From contig CATQIH010000017.1 in assembly GCA_958296015.1 (NCBI GenBank), positions 62,001 to 126,000 on the forward strand: a stretch of 64,000 bases of DNA, written 5' to 3'. The DNA is from Cyclobacteriaceae bacterium (GTDB lineage: Bacteria; Bacteroidota; Bacteroidia; Cytophagales; Cyclobacteriaceae). The notes below the pieces were generated by a model. It was not told the DNA's origin and did not search any database. It saw nothing but the letters and a program-made list of their open reading frames with translations. Position 1 is the stretch's first letter, and each line of letters opens with the position of its first letter. The translations under genes were made by a program, and so were the position numbers. Shown here one piece after another: positions 54,987-64,000 of the stretch.

Positions 54987-56150
54987 ATGAAGCATACATT
55001 TCTTAGCTATACACACCTCGTCGTATTGGTATTACTGGTAGGTAGTTCCTGTTCAAATAATAAAACAACAAGGCTACGCGATCCTATTAATACAGGAGAG
55101 CAAGAGCCAGAATATACCTGGGCGGCCACCACAGACTCCTTACAGGATGTTACCTACACTACATATTTGTCCACTGCGGGAAACTTCAAGCAGGACAACA
55201 GCGGAAGAAATGACTTCAACTATTGGTGGAATGCGCATATGTTGGATGCTTTGGTAGACGGATATATGCGGACTAATGACGCGCAGTATCTGCCACGAAT
55301 GAAATTGCTGCTTACAGGCATGAAAACAGTCAACGGAGACAAATATCAGAATGATTTCAATGATGATATGCAGTGGATGGGCCTTGCCTGCCTGCGGACC
55401 TACAGTGCCACCGATGATCCGGACTATCTCGCCGTAGCGAAAGAGCTTTGGGCCGAAGTTAAAAAAAGCTGGAGTGATGTATATGGGGGAGGCATTACCT
55501 GGAAAATAAATACGCCGTACGGAAAAAATGCCGTGTCAAACGGCCCCGCCACCATCCTGGCTATGCGGTTATACCAGATCGAAGAAAACCCTGACGACCT
55601 GGAATGGGCCAAAAAGTTGTATGCATGGGAGAAGAAAACGCTGGCCAATCCCGTCACGGGGTTGGGGTGGGATAACATTTCCCAAAAAGACGGCAAAACC
55701 GTGATCAATAAAGACTGGATTTTTACCTACAACCAGGGTACGTATATAGGGGCTGCTATCGCATTGTATGAGAAGACAAACGATAAAACATACCTCAATG
55801 ATGCCATCAAGACGGCCAATTCCACCATGATCAGCCCTAAAGTTACCTCCGAAGGGTTGCTCAGAGACGAAGGCCAGGGCGACGGCGGGCTGTTCAAGGG
55901 TATTCTGGTACGGTACTTTACGCAATTGATACAGCAACCTGATCTGGGAGAAAACGAACGCAAAGAGTATATTAAATTCCTGAAATTCAATGCCGAAACC
56001 TTTTTTGAAGACGGCATTGGCCGACCTTCTATGATGAGCAGTCCCAACTGGCGGGAGAAGCCTGGTGCCACCACCGACTTATCTACTCAGTTGAGTGGCA
56101 TCATGCTCATAGAAGCTGCTGCCAAATTAAAGGAGGCGAAGGTATTTTAG
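54987..56150 (+). CDS. GH76-family alpha-1,6-mannanase, lipoprotein
   Basis: The 387-residue protein has a lipobox (LVGSSC) and an (alpha/alpha)6 barrel with the GH76 signature YQNDFNDDMQWMGLACLR (adjacent Asp pair as catalytic residues). YWWNAHMLDALVDGY, YGGGITWKINTPYGKNAVSNGPATILAMRLYQ, WIFTYNQGTYIGAAIALYE and EGLLRDEGQGDGGLFKGILVRYF complete it. GH76 enzymes cut the alpha-1,6-mannose backbone of yeast mannan at the cell surface. Together with GH125 directly downstream (65 bases) this points to alpha-mannan. The annotation rests on several independent motifs. Confidence 0.92.
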   Translation: MKHTFLSYTHLVVLVLLVGSSCSNNKTTRLRDPINTGEQEPEYTWAATTDSLQDVTYTTYLSTAGNFKQDNSGRNDFNYWWNAHMLDALVDGYMRTNDAQYLPRMKLLLTGMKTVNGDKYQNDFNDDMQWMGLACLRTYSATDDPDYLAVAKELWAEVKKSWSDVYGGGITWKINTPYGKNAVSNGPATILAMRLYQIEENPDDLEWAKKLYAWEKKTLANPVTGLGWDNISQKDGKTVINKDWIFTYNQGTYIGAAIALYEKTNDKTYLNDAIKTANSTMISPKVTSEGLLRDEGQGDGGLFKGILVRYFTQLIQQPDLGENERKEYIKFLKFNAETFFEDGIGRPSMMSSPNWREKPGATTDLSTQLSGIMLIEAAAKLKEAKVF

Positions 56151-56215
56151 CAAGGCAATTTTTTTTACTTTCGTGCAGATAAAATGATACACACTGCGAT
56201 CTAACAAAATAACTC

Positions 56216-57637
56216 ATGCACAGAAGAACGTTTATGCAAAATTCAGCCTTGCTGGGAGCCGGGGCTTTTATCCATCCATTTTCTTGGTCATCAGCAGCAG
56301 ATTTCCCGGTGGTGCGCGTACCTGCCAGCGACCGTAATTTTCAGAGCACCGCCATTGAAAATGCGATCAAGGAGTTCAGACAGCAAGTAAAGGATCAAGA
56401 ACTGGGATGGTTGTTCAACAACTGCTTTCCCAATACGCTGGATACGACGGTCACTTTCACCAACAACAATGGCAGGCCCGATACCTATATCATCACCGGC
56501 GATATTGATGCCATGTGGTTGCGCGATAGCACAGCCCAGGTGTGGCCTTATATGGCATTCATCAAAGAGGATGAGCAACTCAAGCAGTTGATTGCAGGGG
56601 TCGTCAACCGGCAAACACAATACATCCTTAAAGACCCTTATGCCAATGCCTTTTACGATGATCCTGCCAAGGTAGGGGAGTGGGCCACCGACCATACAGA
56701 CATGAAACCCGGCGTACACGAGCGTAAATGGGAGATAGATTCGCTGTGCTACCCTGTTAGGCTGGCCTACAACTACTGGAAAGCAACAGGCGATACTACG
56801 CCCTTTGATGAGTCATGGAGAAATGCCATCAAGTCTATCCTGCGCGTATTCCGCGATCAGCAGATGAAAGACGGTCGGGGTGCTTACAGCTTCCAGCGCG
56901 AAACATCGCACGCCACCGATACGCGTTCGCTGCAAGGCTATGGTTACCCAGTGAAGCCGGTAGGGCTGATCTGTTCGGCATTTCGGCCCAGCGATGATGC
57001 CACTTCTTTATCTTTCCTGGTTCCTTCCAACTTTTTTGCCGTGGTGAGCCTGCAACAGGCTGCCCAGATGATGGAAGAGATTGCCAAAGATAAAAACACA
57101 GCCAAAGAACTCAGCAACCTTAGCCAGGAAGTAGACAAAGCATTGAAGCAATATGCCATTGTGGAACATCCGACTTATGGAAAAATATATGCCTTTGAGA
57201 TAGACGGGTTTGGCAGCCGGTTATTGATGGACGATTCCAACATTCCAAGCCTGCTGTCTTTGCCTTACCTGAATGCAGTAGATGCTTCGGACAAGGTGTA
57301 TCAAAATACCAGAAAGTTTGTATGGTCTGAGGCCAATCCCTTTTTCTTCAAAGGAACAGCTGCCGAGGGCATCGGCGGGCCACACGTAGGCATGGACATG
57401 ATCTGGCCGATGAGCATCACCATGAAGGGCCTGACAAGCACCGACCCGCAGGAGATCAAAGCCTGTATCAAGATGCTGAAAAATACCCACGGTGGTACCG
57501 GATTTATGCATGAATCTTTCAACAAGAATGATCCCAAAGACTTTACCCGCAAATGGTTTGCCTGGGCCAATACGCTGTTTGGAGAATTTTTGTGGGAAAC
57601 CTATCAGAAATACCCCGACCAACATATGTGGCAATAA
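56216..57637 (+). CDS. GH125-family exo-alpha-1,6-mannosidase, Tat-type signal
   Basis: The 473-residue protein begins MHRRTFMQNSALLGAGAF, a twin-arginine-like signal. GH125 signatures follow: FNNCFPNTLDTTV, YIITGDIDAMWLRDSTAQVWPYM (catalytic-acid region), YDDPAKVGEWATDHTDMKPGVHERKWEIDSLCYPVRLAYNYWK, GLICSAFRPSDDAT, FLVPSNFFAVVSL and ANPFFFKGTAAEGIGGPHVG. The family releases mannose from alpha-1,6-linked ends, working behind GH76 in the periplasm. Length is normal. A further 270 bases lead to susC. Confidence 0.92.
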   Translation: MHRRTFMQNSALLGAGAFIHPFSWSSAADFPVVRVPASDRNFQSTAIENAIKEFRQQVKDQELGWLFNNCFPNTLDTTVTFTNNNGRPDTYIITGDIDAMWLRDSTAQVWPYMAFIKEDEQLKQLIAGVVNRQTQYILKDPYANAFYDDPAKVGEWATDHTDMKPGVHERKWEIDSLCYPVRLAYNYWKATGDTTPFDESWRNAIKSILRVFRDQQMKDGRGAYSFQRETSHATDTRSLQGYGYPVKPVGLICSAFRPSDDATSLSFLVPSNFFAVVSLQQAAQMMEEIAKDKNTAKELSNLSQEVDKALKQYAIVEHPTYGKIYAFEIDGFGSRLLMDDSNIPSLLSLPYLNAVDASDKVYQNTRKFVWSEANPFFFKGTAAEGIGGPHVGMDMIWPMSITMKGLTSTDPQEIKACIKMLKNTHGGTGFMHESFNKNDPKDFTRKWFAWANTLFGEFLWETYQKYPDQHMWQ

Positions 57638-57825
57638 GAAATGACTGTCGCACAGCAGAAACTTTTCGGCAGGCTATATTAGCCTCCAAGGCATGGCTGT
57701 CATAACAATAGGCAACAACAATAATCTGTTGAAGCCTTTTAGGGCAAAAAAGCAGCCAGCAGATAATTGCTAATATAGCATAGGTTTTTGACAAAAAAGT
57801 GGTAGACGACTATAAGCTGTGTTTT

Positions 57826-57833
57826 TACATTTG
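57826..57833 (+). promoter_or_regulatory. candidate -7 element upstream of PUL 3 susC
   Basis: TACATTTG matches the Bacteroidota -7 consensus TAnnTTTG exactly and lies about 75 bases ahead of the susC ATG at 57907. No good TTTG -33 box stands at the right distance, so support is partial. The rest of 57638-57906 shows nothing else I recognise. Confidence 0.3.
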
Positions 57834-57906
57834 AATTCATTTTTTGATATACTTCTTAATCTCAATCAAACAAGTGAAAACATTTCAACCTAAAAACACA
57901 ACACTC

Positions 57907-60900
57907 ATGAAACACTTTTTAATGATAGCAGGGTTTATAGGGCTGCTATTCAATTCGCTTAACCTGATGGCTCAATCAACTACCATCAACGGAACGGTAG
58001 TGGATGATGCCAGAGAGGGATTGCCCGGTGTGAACATCCTGGTAAAAGGCACCACTACCGGAACAGTAACCAACGTAGACGGCACATATAGCATCAGCGT
58101 TCTGTCTTCGGCAGATACGCTGGCCTTTTCTTCCATTGGCTATGGAAGCGAGGAGATAGCAATCAACAACCGGACAACCATTGATCTTACCATGATGCCG
58201 GATGTCAAATCCTTGCAGGAAGTGGTGGTGGTGGGCTATGGCACGCAGCAAAAAAGTGATGTCACTTCCTCTATTGCCACCGTAGATGCCGAAGAACTGG
58301 AAGCCTTGCCCGTCACCGGCGTTGAACAGGCATTGCAGGGAAGAGCCGCCGGGGTAACCGTCACGTCTAACAATGGTCTGCCCGGTTCTGGTGTGACGGT
58401 GCGTATCCGTGGTATTGGTACGGTCAATAACAACGATCCGCTGTATGTGGTGGACGGCGTGCCCGTGTCTGGCATGAACTACCTGAACCCTTCGGATATC
58501 GCCTCTCTTGAGATTCTCAAGGATGCCTCTGCTGCAGCCATTTATGGCTCCAGAGCAGCCAACGGCGTGGTGCTAATCACCACCAAAAAAGGGGTGACCG
58601 GCGAGAATGTTGTAGCCCTGGATGCGTATTATGGCCTGAGTAGGCCGTGGAAAGATTATGATCCTGCAGGCAGAGAAGAATATCTGACCATGGTCAAAAG
58701 TGTCAATGGAGAATCTTCAAAGGAATACCAGAAGGCACTGGAAGAGGGTAGCCGCGATTATAGCACCAACTGGTGGAAAGAAACCGTCCGCACCGCACCG
58801 GTGCAGAACTACAACCTGGCGATACGCGGCGGCACCGACAAAGTCCACTATAATTTTTCAGGTGGCTATTTTAATCAGCAAGGGGCCATCAAGCCTTCTG
58901 CTTTCAAACGCTTGTCAGCTAGGATCAACACAGACTATCAACTCAGCGACAGGATCAAGTTTGGAGAAAACCTGAGTGTATCCAATGAAGTACGGCAAAA
59001 TACCGTGCCTGATATTCTGGGACCTATCCAGAAGTATGACCCGTTGGTACCAGTCATCGATCCTGAGCTTGACCAGACCAACCCTTTCAACAAATGGGGT
59101 GATTCACAGATTACTTTTGGTAGCAATCCGTTAGGGCTTCTGGCCCGCCAGATTGGCGACCAGTCAACCCTGCGTATGGTAGGTAATGTGTATGGCAACC
59201 TGAATATTCTAGACAACCTGGTATTTACTTCCAATTTTGGTTTTGACGTACAGCGGGGCAGCAGCAATTCTTTTGGCCCTATCTATTATAATGATGCCAG
59301 TGATAATAAAGACCAGGCCAGCGCATCTGCCGGCAGCAATACCAGCAATGGCTGGGTATGGTTTAATACCCTGAACTGGGACCAGACATTTGGCGACCAT
59401 AAGCTCAATGTGTTGATTGGAACACAGGCGGAGCGTAACGAGTCTTACTGGGTCAATGGTACCCGTTACGGACAGCCAGGCAACGATCCTAAGTTTCAGT
59501 ACATTGATGCAGGTACCACCGGCGACATCATCTATGGCAGTGCCAACGAGTCTTCGCTCGATTCTTATTTTGGCAGACTCAGCTACAGTTTCCTGAGCAA
59601 ATATTTGTTTTCTGCCAGCATTCGCCGCGATGGTTCTTCCAATTTTTCTGAAGGCAACCGTTGGGGAACATTTCCAGCTTTTTCTGCGGGCTGGGTCATC
59701 AGTCAGGAAGACTTCTGGCAAGATCTGGATATTTCCTGGGTGAGCTATTTCAAACTGCGTGGCGGCTGGGGGCAACTGGGTAATCAGAGTATTCCTGGTG
59801 GAGCTTTTACTTCCTTTATCTCCGGAGGTAATACACGACGCTATGTATTTGGCCAAGATAACGTGGTGCAGGGATATGCCATCTCCAACACAGGCAACTC
59901 AAAAATTAGGTGGGAAACTTCAGAGCAGTCCAATATAGGCTTTGAGTTGGGCTTGTTCAACGATGCCCTGGTGCTGGAAGGAGAGTATTATGACCGTAAG
60001 ACCAGGGATATGCTTATTGCATACCCGGTGGCCAGCACTTTTGGCGCGTCGTCTCCCTGGGTCAATGCCGGTTCGGTGCAAAACCGCGGACTTGAGCTGA
60101 CTGTAGATTATCGCGGTAATGTTGGAGAACTCAAGTACAGCGTTGGTGGTAATATCTCGCACTACAAAAACAAAGTATTGAGCCTGGGAGAAGGGCAACC
60201 TTATGTGGAAAGTATTCCGCAAGCCAGAGTCAGCGGAACCTCCAGAACTGCTGAAAACAGACCGATCAGTGAGTTTTATGGCTGGAAAACCGACGGCATC
60301 TTTCAGAGTCAGGCAGAAGTCAACGCATACACTAATAAAGAGGGAGCGCTCGTTCAGCCCAATGCACGGCCGGGAGACTTTCGTTTTGTAGATGTAAGCG
60401 GCGATGGAAACATCTCTGATGATGATAAAACAGACATTGGCAGCCCACACCCGGATTTTACCTATGGCCTCAACTTCAACCTACAATACAAAGCGTTTGA
60501 CCTGACGGTATTCCTGCAAGGTTCTCAGGGCAATAAGCTATTCAATATCAACAAGTATAGTACACATCAGCCGTTGGGCTTTGATAATGTGGAAGCAGGT
60601 GTGGTATATAATGCCTGGACTCCGGGAAATGGTTCCAACACCCAGCCGGTCATGACGATCAGCGATCCGAACAACAACTACCGGGCCTCTGACTGGTATG
60701 TGGAAGATGGGTCTTACTTTAGGTTCAAAAACGTACAACTGGGATACAACCTGCCACCTTCTGTGCTTTCTGCCGTAGGCATGACCCAGTGCAGGATCTA
60801 CATAGCCGCTCAGAACCTGTTTACCTTCACGCCTTATTCAGGGCTGGATCCAGAACTTGGCGTGATCTCTCAGAATCTTCAGGGTTCAGGAAATGCAGGT

Positions 60901-60984
60901 ACGCGCCAGCGGCTGATGGGTGTGGATAGCTACAACTTTCCGCAATCCAGAACCTTTCAGCTGGGTGTCAGTGTAAAATTTTAG
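57907..60984 (+). CDS. SusC/RagA-type TonB-linked outer membrane receptor (PUL 3)
   Basis: From the ATG at 57907 (MKHFLMIAGFIGLLFNSLNL, a signal peptide) the 1025-residue protein has a carboxypeptidase-D regulatory-like repeat (INGTVVDDAREGLPGVNILV), a SusC plug (LQEVVVVGYGTQQKSDVTSSI, NNDPLYVVDGVPVSGMN, LKDASAAAIYGSRAANGVVLI) and a barrel ending SRTFQLGVSVKF. It lacks an STN domain. It imports oligosaccharides with the SusD encoded 23 bases downstream. Surrounding enzymes suggest mannan. The upstream in-frame start at 57844 would prepend residues that do not look like a signal and is rejected. Confidence 0.94.
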   Translation: MKHFLMIAGFIGLLFNSLNLMAQSTTINGTVVDDAREGLPGVNILVKGTTTGTVTNVDGTYSISVLSSADTLAFSSIGYGSEEIAINNRTTIDLTMMPDVKSLQEVVVVGYGTQQKSDVTSSIATVDAEELEALPVTGVEQALQGRAAGVTVTSNNGLPGSGVTVRIRGIGTVNNNDPLYVVDGVPVSGMNYLNPSDIASLEILKDASAAAIYGSRAANGVVLITTKKGVTGENVVALDAYYGLSRPWKDYDPAGREEYLTMVKSVNGESSKEYQKALEEGSRDYSTNWWKETVRTAPVQNYNLAIRGGTDKVHYNFSGGYFNQQGAIKPSAFKRLSARINTDYQLSDRIKFGENLSVSNEVRQNTVPDILGPIQKYDPLVPVIDPELDQTNPFNKWGDSQITFGSNPLGLLARQIGDQSTLRMVGNVYGNLNILDNLVFTSNFGFDVQRGSSNSFGPIYYNDASDNKDQASASAGSNTSNGWVWFNTLNWDQTFGDHKLNVLIGTQAERNESYWVNGTRYGQPGNDPKFQYIDAGTTGDIIYGSANESSLDSYFGRLSYSFLSKYLFSASIRRDGSSNFSEGNRWGTFPAFSAGWVISQEDFWQDLDISWVSYFKLRGGWGQLGNQSIPGGAFTSFISGGNTRRYVFGQDNVVQGYAISNTGNSKIRWETSEQSNIGFELGLFNDALVLEGEYYDRKTRDMLIAYPVASTFGASSPWVNAGSVQNRGLELTVDYRGNVGELKYSVGGNISHYKNKVLSLGEGQPYVESIPQARVSGTSRTAENRPISEFYGWKTDGIFQSQAEVNAYTNKEGALVQPNARPGDFRFVDVSGDGNISDDDKTDIGSPHPDFTYGLNFNLQYKAFDLTVFLQGSQGNKLFNINKYSTHQPLGFDNVEAGVVYNAWTPGNGSNTQPVMTISDPNNNYRASDWYVEDGSYFRFKNVQLGYNLPPSVLSAVGMTQCRIYIAAQNLFTFTPYSGLDPELGVISQNLQGSGNAGTRQRLMGVDSYNFPQSRTFQLGVSVKF

Positions 60985-61007
60985 AACAATATTAAACAAC
61001 CAATAAA

Positions 61008-62621
61008 ATGAAAAAAATCATATGTATATGTCTGGGGATGATGGTGGCTTCAGCCTGTTCCGATCAGTTTCTGGACGCAGATATCGCAGTCAATAGAGAT
61101 ATAGCATCTTTCTACCAGACTCCCAATCAGATTAATGGAGCCTTAATAGATAACTACAATGTGCTGCAAAATGAAATGTTTGCCCTTTCGCGTTTTGTGT
61201 TTGGCGACATCGCCAGCGATGATGCCCTGAAAGGTGGAGAAAGTATTGGTGACTGGGGAGATATGGAGCAAATTGCAGAGTTTCGCCCTTTGGCAACCAA
61301 CGCCTTTGTGAGCAACCTATGGACTAATGCTTACAGAGGGATTACCAAGTCTAATATCATCCTCCAGAAGATCAACGATGTGGCTAATTTTGGCGGTGAC
61401 ATGGCACTGAAAAACCGATATATAGCAGAAGCTAAGTTCCTTAGAGCTTTCAACTATTATTATATCGCGATGACTTTCGGAGATGCACCGATTCTCACCG
61501 AGGCTATCACCGATTTTGCCGATATTGATGCAACCAAGCTTGAGCGTAAGCCAGTAGCGGAAATATGGGCACTGATAGAAAGCGATTTAATAGAAGCTAT
61601 TCCAAACCTGGCTACCAAAGGCCAACTGACAGAGAGCAACGAGCTAGGCCGGGCTACCAAAGGAGCAGGTCAGGCACTGTTGTCTTACGCCCTGATGTTT
61701 CAGCGCAAGTTTGATGAAGCTGTTCCGGTATTACAGGATCTCGTAGAAAAGGGAGGCTATTCGCTGTTGAGCGATTATGGCGCGATTTTCCGTCCGGAAG
61801 GTGAGTTTAGCAGCGAAAATATTTTTGAGATCAACTTTATCTTCTCCAATTCAGGCTGGGGTGATGATTGCGAAGGAAGCATTCGCTATGTATACCAGAT
61901 GAGCCGTGATGACTGGGGATGGGGCTTTAACCAGCCTACACAGGATTTGTTTGACGCTTTCGAGCCTGGTGACCCTCGACTTGTTTACACCATCAACATG
62001 CCCAACGATGAATACGAAGCAGGCGTGTTGCAGAAAAATTCTCAGAACAACCCTTATGGCTACCACTCCCGTAAGGCTTTTCAACTTCCCTCCGAGCGCC
62101 CTGCCAGTGCATCTTGTGGCGGTCAGAATGAGGTGATTTTTCGGTTGGCAGACATGTACCTGCTCTATGCAGAAGCTCTGGTGCAGGCATCTACCGGAAA
62201 AGATGTCAACAAGGCGATGACTTATGTGAATGAAGTGCGTAAGCGTGCCAATGGCACCCCAAAGGTAGATCCCGAGCGTGTGGTGCAAGCCTATGCGGTA
62301 GCCGCTGTGTCGCTTCCAATGATCGCTTATACTTCTGATGCGCAATTGCTTCAGGACATCTGGCATGAACGCCGCGTAGAGTTGGGTATGGAGCAACACC
62401 GCTGGTGGGACCTGGTGCGTCAGGAAAGAACTGATATCATGGAAGCCTATTACCAGAATTGGGGAATTCAGCAAGGCTATGCCGATAAGGGTGACCTGAA
62501 AGGTAAGTTTTACACTGATTGGATCACTAAACTAGGGAAGTCTGTTTACCCTGAATTTCCAGTTCCACAAGGCGAAATTGACGCTTCTCAGGGCAACCTG
62601 GAACAAACAGTTGGTTATTAG
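61008..62621 (+). CDS. RagB/SusD family outer membrane lipoprotein (PUL 3)
   Basis: The 537-residue protein has a lipobox (MMVASAC) and SusD features: INGALIDNYNVLQNEMF, WTNAYRGITKSNIILQKIND, KFLRAFNYYYIAMTFGDAPIL, GAGQALLSYALMFQRKFDEAVPVLQDLVEKGGYSLL, IFRLADMYLLYAEALVQAS and IWHERRVELGMEQHRWWDLVRQERTDI. It completes the SusCD pair of PUL 3 and should bind mannan fragments. Behind it a GC-rich hairpin separates it from the GH26 gene. Confidence 0.93.
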   Translation: MKKIICICLGMMVASACSDQFLDADIAVNRDIASFYQTPNQINGALIDNYNVLQNEMFALSRFVFGDIASDDALKGGESIGDWGDMEQIAEFRPLATNAFVSNLWTNAYRGITKSNIILQKINDVANFGGDMALKNRYIAEAKFLRAFNYYYIAMTFGDAPILTEAITDFADIDATKLERKPVAEIWALIESDLIEAIPNLATKGQLTESNELGRATKGAGQALLSYALMFQRKFDEAVPVLQDLVEKGGYSLLSDYGAIFRPEGEFSSENIFEINFIFSNSGWGDDCEGSIRYVYQMSRDDWGWGFNQPTQDLFDAFEPGDPRLVYTINMPNDEYEAGVLQKNSQNNPYGYHSRKAFQLPSERPASASCGGQNEVIFRLADMYLLYAEALVQASTGKDVNKAMTYVNEVRKRANGTPKVDPERVVQAYAVAAVSLPMIAYTSDAQLLQDIWHERRVELGMEQHRWWDLVRQERTDIMEAYYQNWGIQQGYADKGDLKGKFYTDWITKLGKSVYPEFPVPQGEIDASQGNLEQTVGY

Positions 62622-62682
62622 CATAAGAAACTTATGGTTTCAAGTGACCACATCTCACAAATGATTCAACAATATAGTTAAG

Positions 62683-62710
62683 CCGGGGCAAAAGCCCCGG
62701 TGTCTTTCTG
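62683..62710 (+). terminator. hairpin between susD and GH26 gene (attenuator or terminator)
   Basis: The arms ccggggc and gccccgg with an AAAA loop give a perfect 7-bp GC stem (62683-62700). It is followed by tgtctttctg, a weak T tract. It lies 60 bases after susD and 30 before the GH26 start. It may partly end transcription or protect the susCD message. Confidence 0.6.
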
Positions 62711-62730
62711 ACAACCTAAACAATTTACGC

Positions 62731-64000
62731 ATGAAGCATTTTTATCGTACAGATTCTGCCAGCTTGAAAGGTGTTTCCTTATTGGCCTGGCTGTTCCTTC
62801 TGCTCCCTTTTTCTTCCTTTGCCCAGGAAGAAATCAAGCTGGAAGGCGAAGAGGCGACATTAACAGGCGTAGCCATAGATACCGCCGTCGCTGGCTATTC
62901 GGGCAGCGGTTATATATGGGGTTTTGATAATGCCGAAGATTATATCACTTTTACCTTCCCGGCTACGGCAGGTAAATATAACCTCATCATTCAATACTAT
63001 TCTCCTTATGGTGAAAAAGGCTATGGCCTGGAGGTAAATGATGCCTCCAGCGAACAACGTTTTACCGGAACCGGCGAAGGCTTCGGCTCAGTAACTGTAG
63101 GAGAATTTGACCTGCCGGAAGGAGAAAACACCATTACCATTACCAACGGCTGGGGCTACTATGGCATAGATTATATTGCCCTTTCGCCCGTCAGTGATCT
63201 GCCTCCCGTGCTGGTACCTGTCGTAGAGGGCAAGGCAGAGGCAGAAGATGCTGTCCTCAATGGTGTGGCCTTAGATACCACAACTGCTGGCTACTCGGGC
63301 AGTGGCTATGCCTCCGGCTATGATAATGCTACCGATAAGATTATCTTCAACGTAGCCGTTGATCCGGGTTTGTACGAACTGGCCATTGGCTATACTTCTC
63401 CTTTCGGAGACAAAGGCTATGACCTGCAGGTCAACAACGAAAGTGGTGGAGGTATGTTCACTGGCACCGGGGAGGCTTTTGGTACCGTGACAGCAGGAAA
63501 ATATTTACTTAAAGAAGGTATCACCAAAATTACTATTGGCAATGGCTGGGGTTACTTTGGTATCGATTATATCACGCTCACCCCTGCTACCGTGCCGCTG
63601 CCTGCCAAAACACCCAAAGAACTTGCCGATGCACAGGCGACAGTGGCTACCAAAGCCCTGTTTTCTTACCTGACAGACATCTACGGCAGCAAGGTATTGG
63701 CCGGTCAGCAGGATAATACAGATTATATTGTGGAGAAAACCGGCAAAGAACCTGCGGTGGGCGCGTTTGATTTGATGGATTATTCTCCTTCCAGGGTTGA
63801 GTTTGGGATCGATACCCTGGGGCTTACACAGAAATTCATAGACTGGGCACAAAAAGGAAAGGACAACGGCATCGTCAGCATGATGTGGCACTGGAATGCC
63901 CCTACCGATCTGATCAACAAGGCACCTGACACGTTGTGGTGGAGCGGGTTTTATACCTATGCAACCACCTTCAAACTGGATTCTGCACTGGCAGATACCA
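62731..64000 (+). CDS. GH26-family beta-mannanase with two CBM35-like modules, 3' end outside window
   Basis: The frame from the ATG at 62731 stays open to the window edge, giving 423 residues. A signal peptide (LAWLFLLLPFSSFAQ, about residue 32) is followed by two similar carbohydrate-binding modules of CBM35 type (about 34-155 and 170-285; EGEEATLTGVAIDTAVAGYSG and EAEDAVLNGVALDTTTAGYSG, each closing with NGWGYYGIDYIAL or NGWGYFGIDYITL). The start of a GH26 barrel comes next (YLTDIYGSKVLAGQQDNTDYIVEKTGKEPAVGAFDLMDYSPSR, GIVSMMWHWNAPTD). Catalytic Glu residues lie beyond the edge. GH26 enzymes cut beta-1,4-mannan, whereas GH76 and GH125 in the same locus act on alpha-mannan. Confidence 0.85.
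   Translation, partial: MKHFYRTDSASLKGVSLLAWLFLLLPFSSFAQEEIKLEGEEATLTGVAIDTAVAGYSGSGYIWGFDNAEDYITFTFPATAGKYNLIIQYYSPYGEKGYGLEVNDASSEQRFTGTGEGFGSVTVGEFDLPEGENTITITNGWGYYGIDYIALSPVSDLPPVLVPVVEGKAEAEDAVLNGVALDTTTAGYSGSGYASGYDNATDKIIFNVAVDPGLYELAIGYTSPFGDKGYDLQVNNESGGGMFTGTGEAFGTVTAGKYLLKEGITKITIGNGWGYFGIDYITLTPATVPLPAKTPKELADAQATVATKALFSYLTDIYGSKVLAGQQDNTDYIVEKTGKEPAVGAFDLMDYSPSRVEFGIDTLGLTQKFIDWAQKGKDNGIVSMMWHWNAPTDLINKAPDTLWWSGFYTYATTFKLDSALADT

Noticed and set aside
1-64000. tRNA or rRNA genes, and tRNA-type attachment sites
   Set aside because: I saw no cloverleaf-like sequence with a TTCGA arm or conserved rRNA segments in the window.

Overview
The window comes from a Bacteroidota bacterium, most likely of the Cytophagales type. 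The grounds are three SusC/SusD (TonB-dependent receptor plus RagB/SusD lipoprotein) pairs, a type IX secretion sorting tail on a glycosidase, weak Shine-Dalgarno sites, many SPII lipoproteins and a TANFOR-domain protein. It is probably a plasmid, megaplasmid or secondary replicon, or an integrated one: a Rep_3-type initiator, ParA, ParB and a textbook iteron origin lie together at 50.3-54.1 kb.

Layout. 0-5.3 kb is decayed mobile-element territory: a frameshifted ISAzo13 transposase, a small minus-strand cluster with broken genes, a TOPRIM/DUF3991 primase remnant abutting a nonsense-mutated IS5-type transposase, a truncated bile-acid:sodium symporter, and an XRE-cupin regulator with three single-base deletions. 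5.7-18.4 kb (plus strand) is polysaccharide utilization locus (PUL) 1: a susC broken by two compensating frameshifts, susD, a GH39 glycosidase, an enolase-superfamily aldonate dehydratase related to L-rhamnonate dehydratase, an SDR, an AraD1/GguC (FAH-fold) enzyme and a complete TRAP transporter (DctP-DctQ-DctM). 18.4-22.4 kb holds transposase and DsrE remnants around an ATP-grasp protein and a PI-PLC. 22.4-31 kb is a stress and physiology island: DUF3124 lipoprotein, CPA2 antiporter, HdeD-like protein, MreB paralogue, Rnk/GreA-type factor, a hypothetical protein, a response regulator fused to a Crp-type effector, its soluble histidine kinase, and a SpoIIAA-like protein. 31-43.8 kb (minus strand) is PUL 2: susC, susD, esterase, GH43-CBM13-T9SS, GH43 lipoprotein, GH106, pointing to rhamnose- and arabinose/xylose-containing pectin or hemicellulose. 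44-49.8 kb is a broken three-gene TANFOR / TPM-M15-like / beta-propeller operon. 50.3-54.1 kb is the replication and partition module. 54.2-64 kb is PUL 3: DUF1080, GH76, GH125, susC, susD and a partial GH26 with two CBM35 modules, pointing to mannan.

How the parts work together. Each PUL pairs an outer-membrane SusCD importer with surface or periplasmic glycosidases. PUL 1 also carries its own inner-membrane TRAP importer and cytoplasmic sugar-acid catabolic enzymes. No hybrid two-component, ECF-sigma/anti-sigma or AraC regulator is visible for PULs 2 and 3. The only regulator next to PUL 1 is inactivated. Frame disruptions concentrate in 0-6.6 kb and 44-49.8 kb, while the intervening large genes are intact. 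All product names are from reading the protein sequences; no database search was run.
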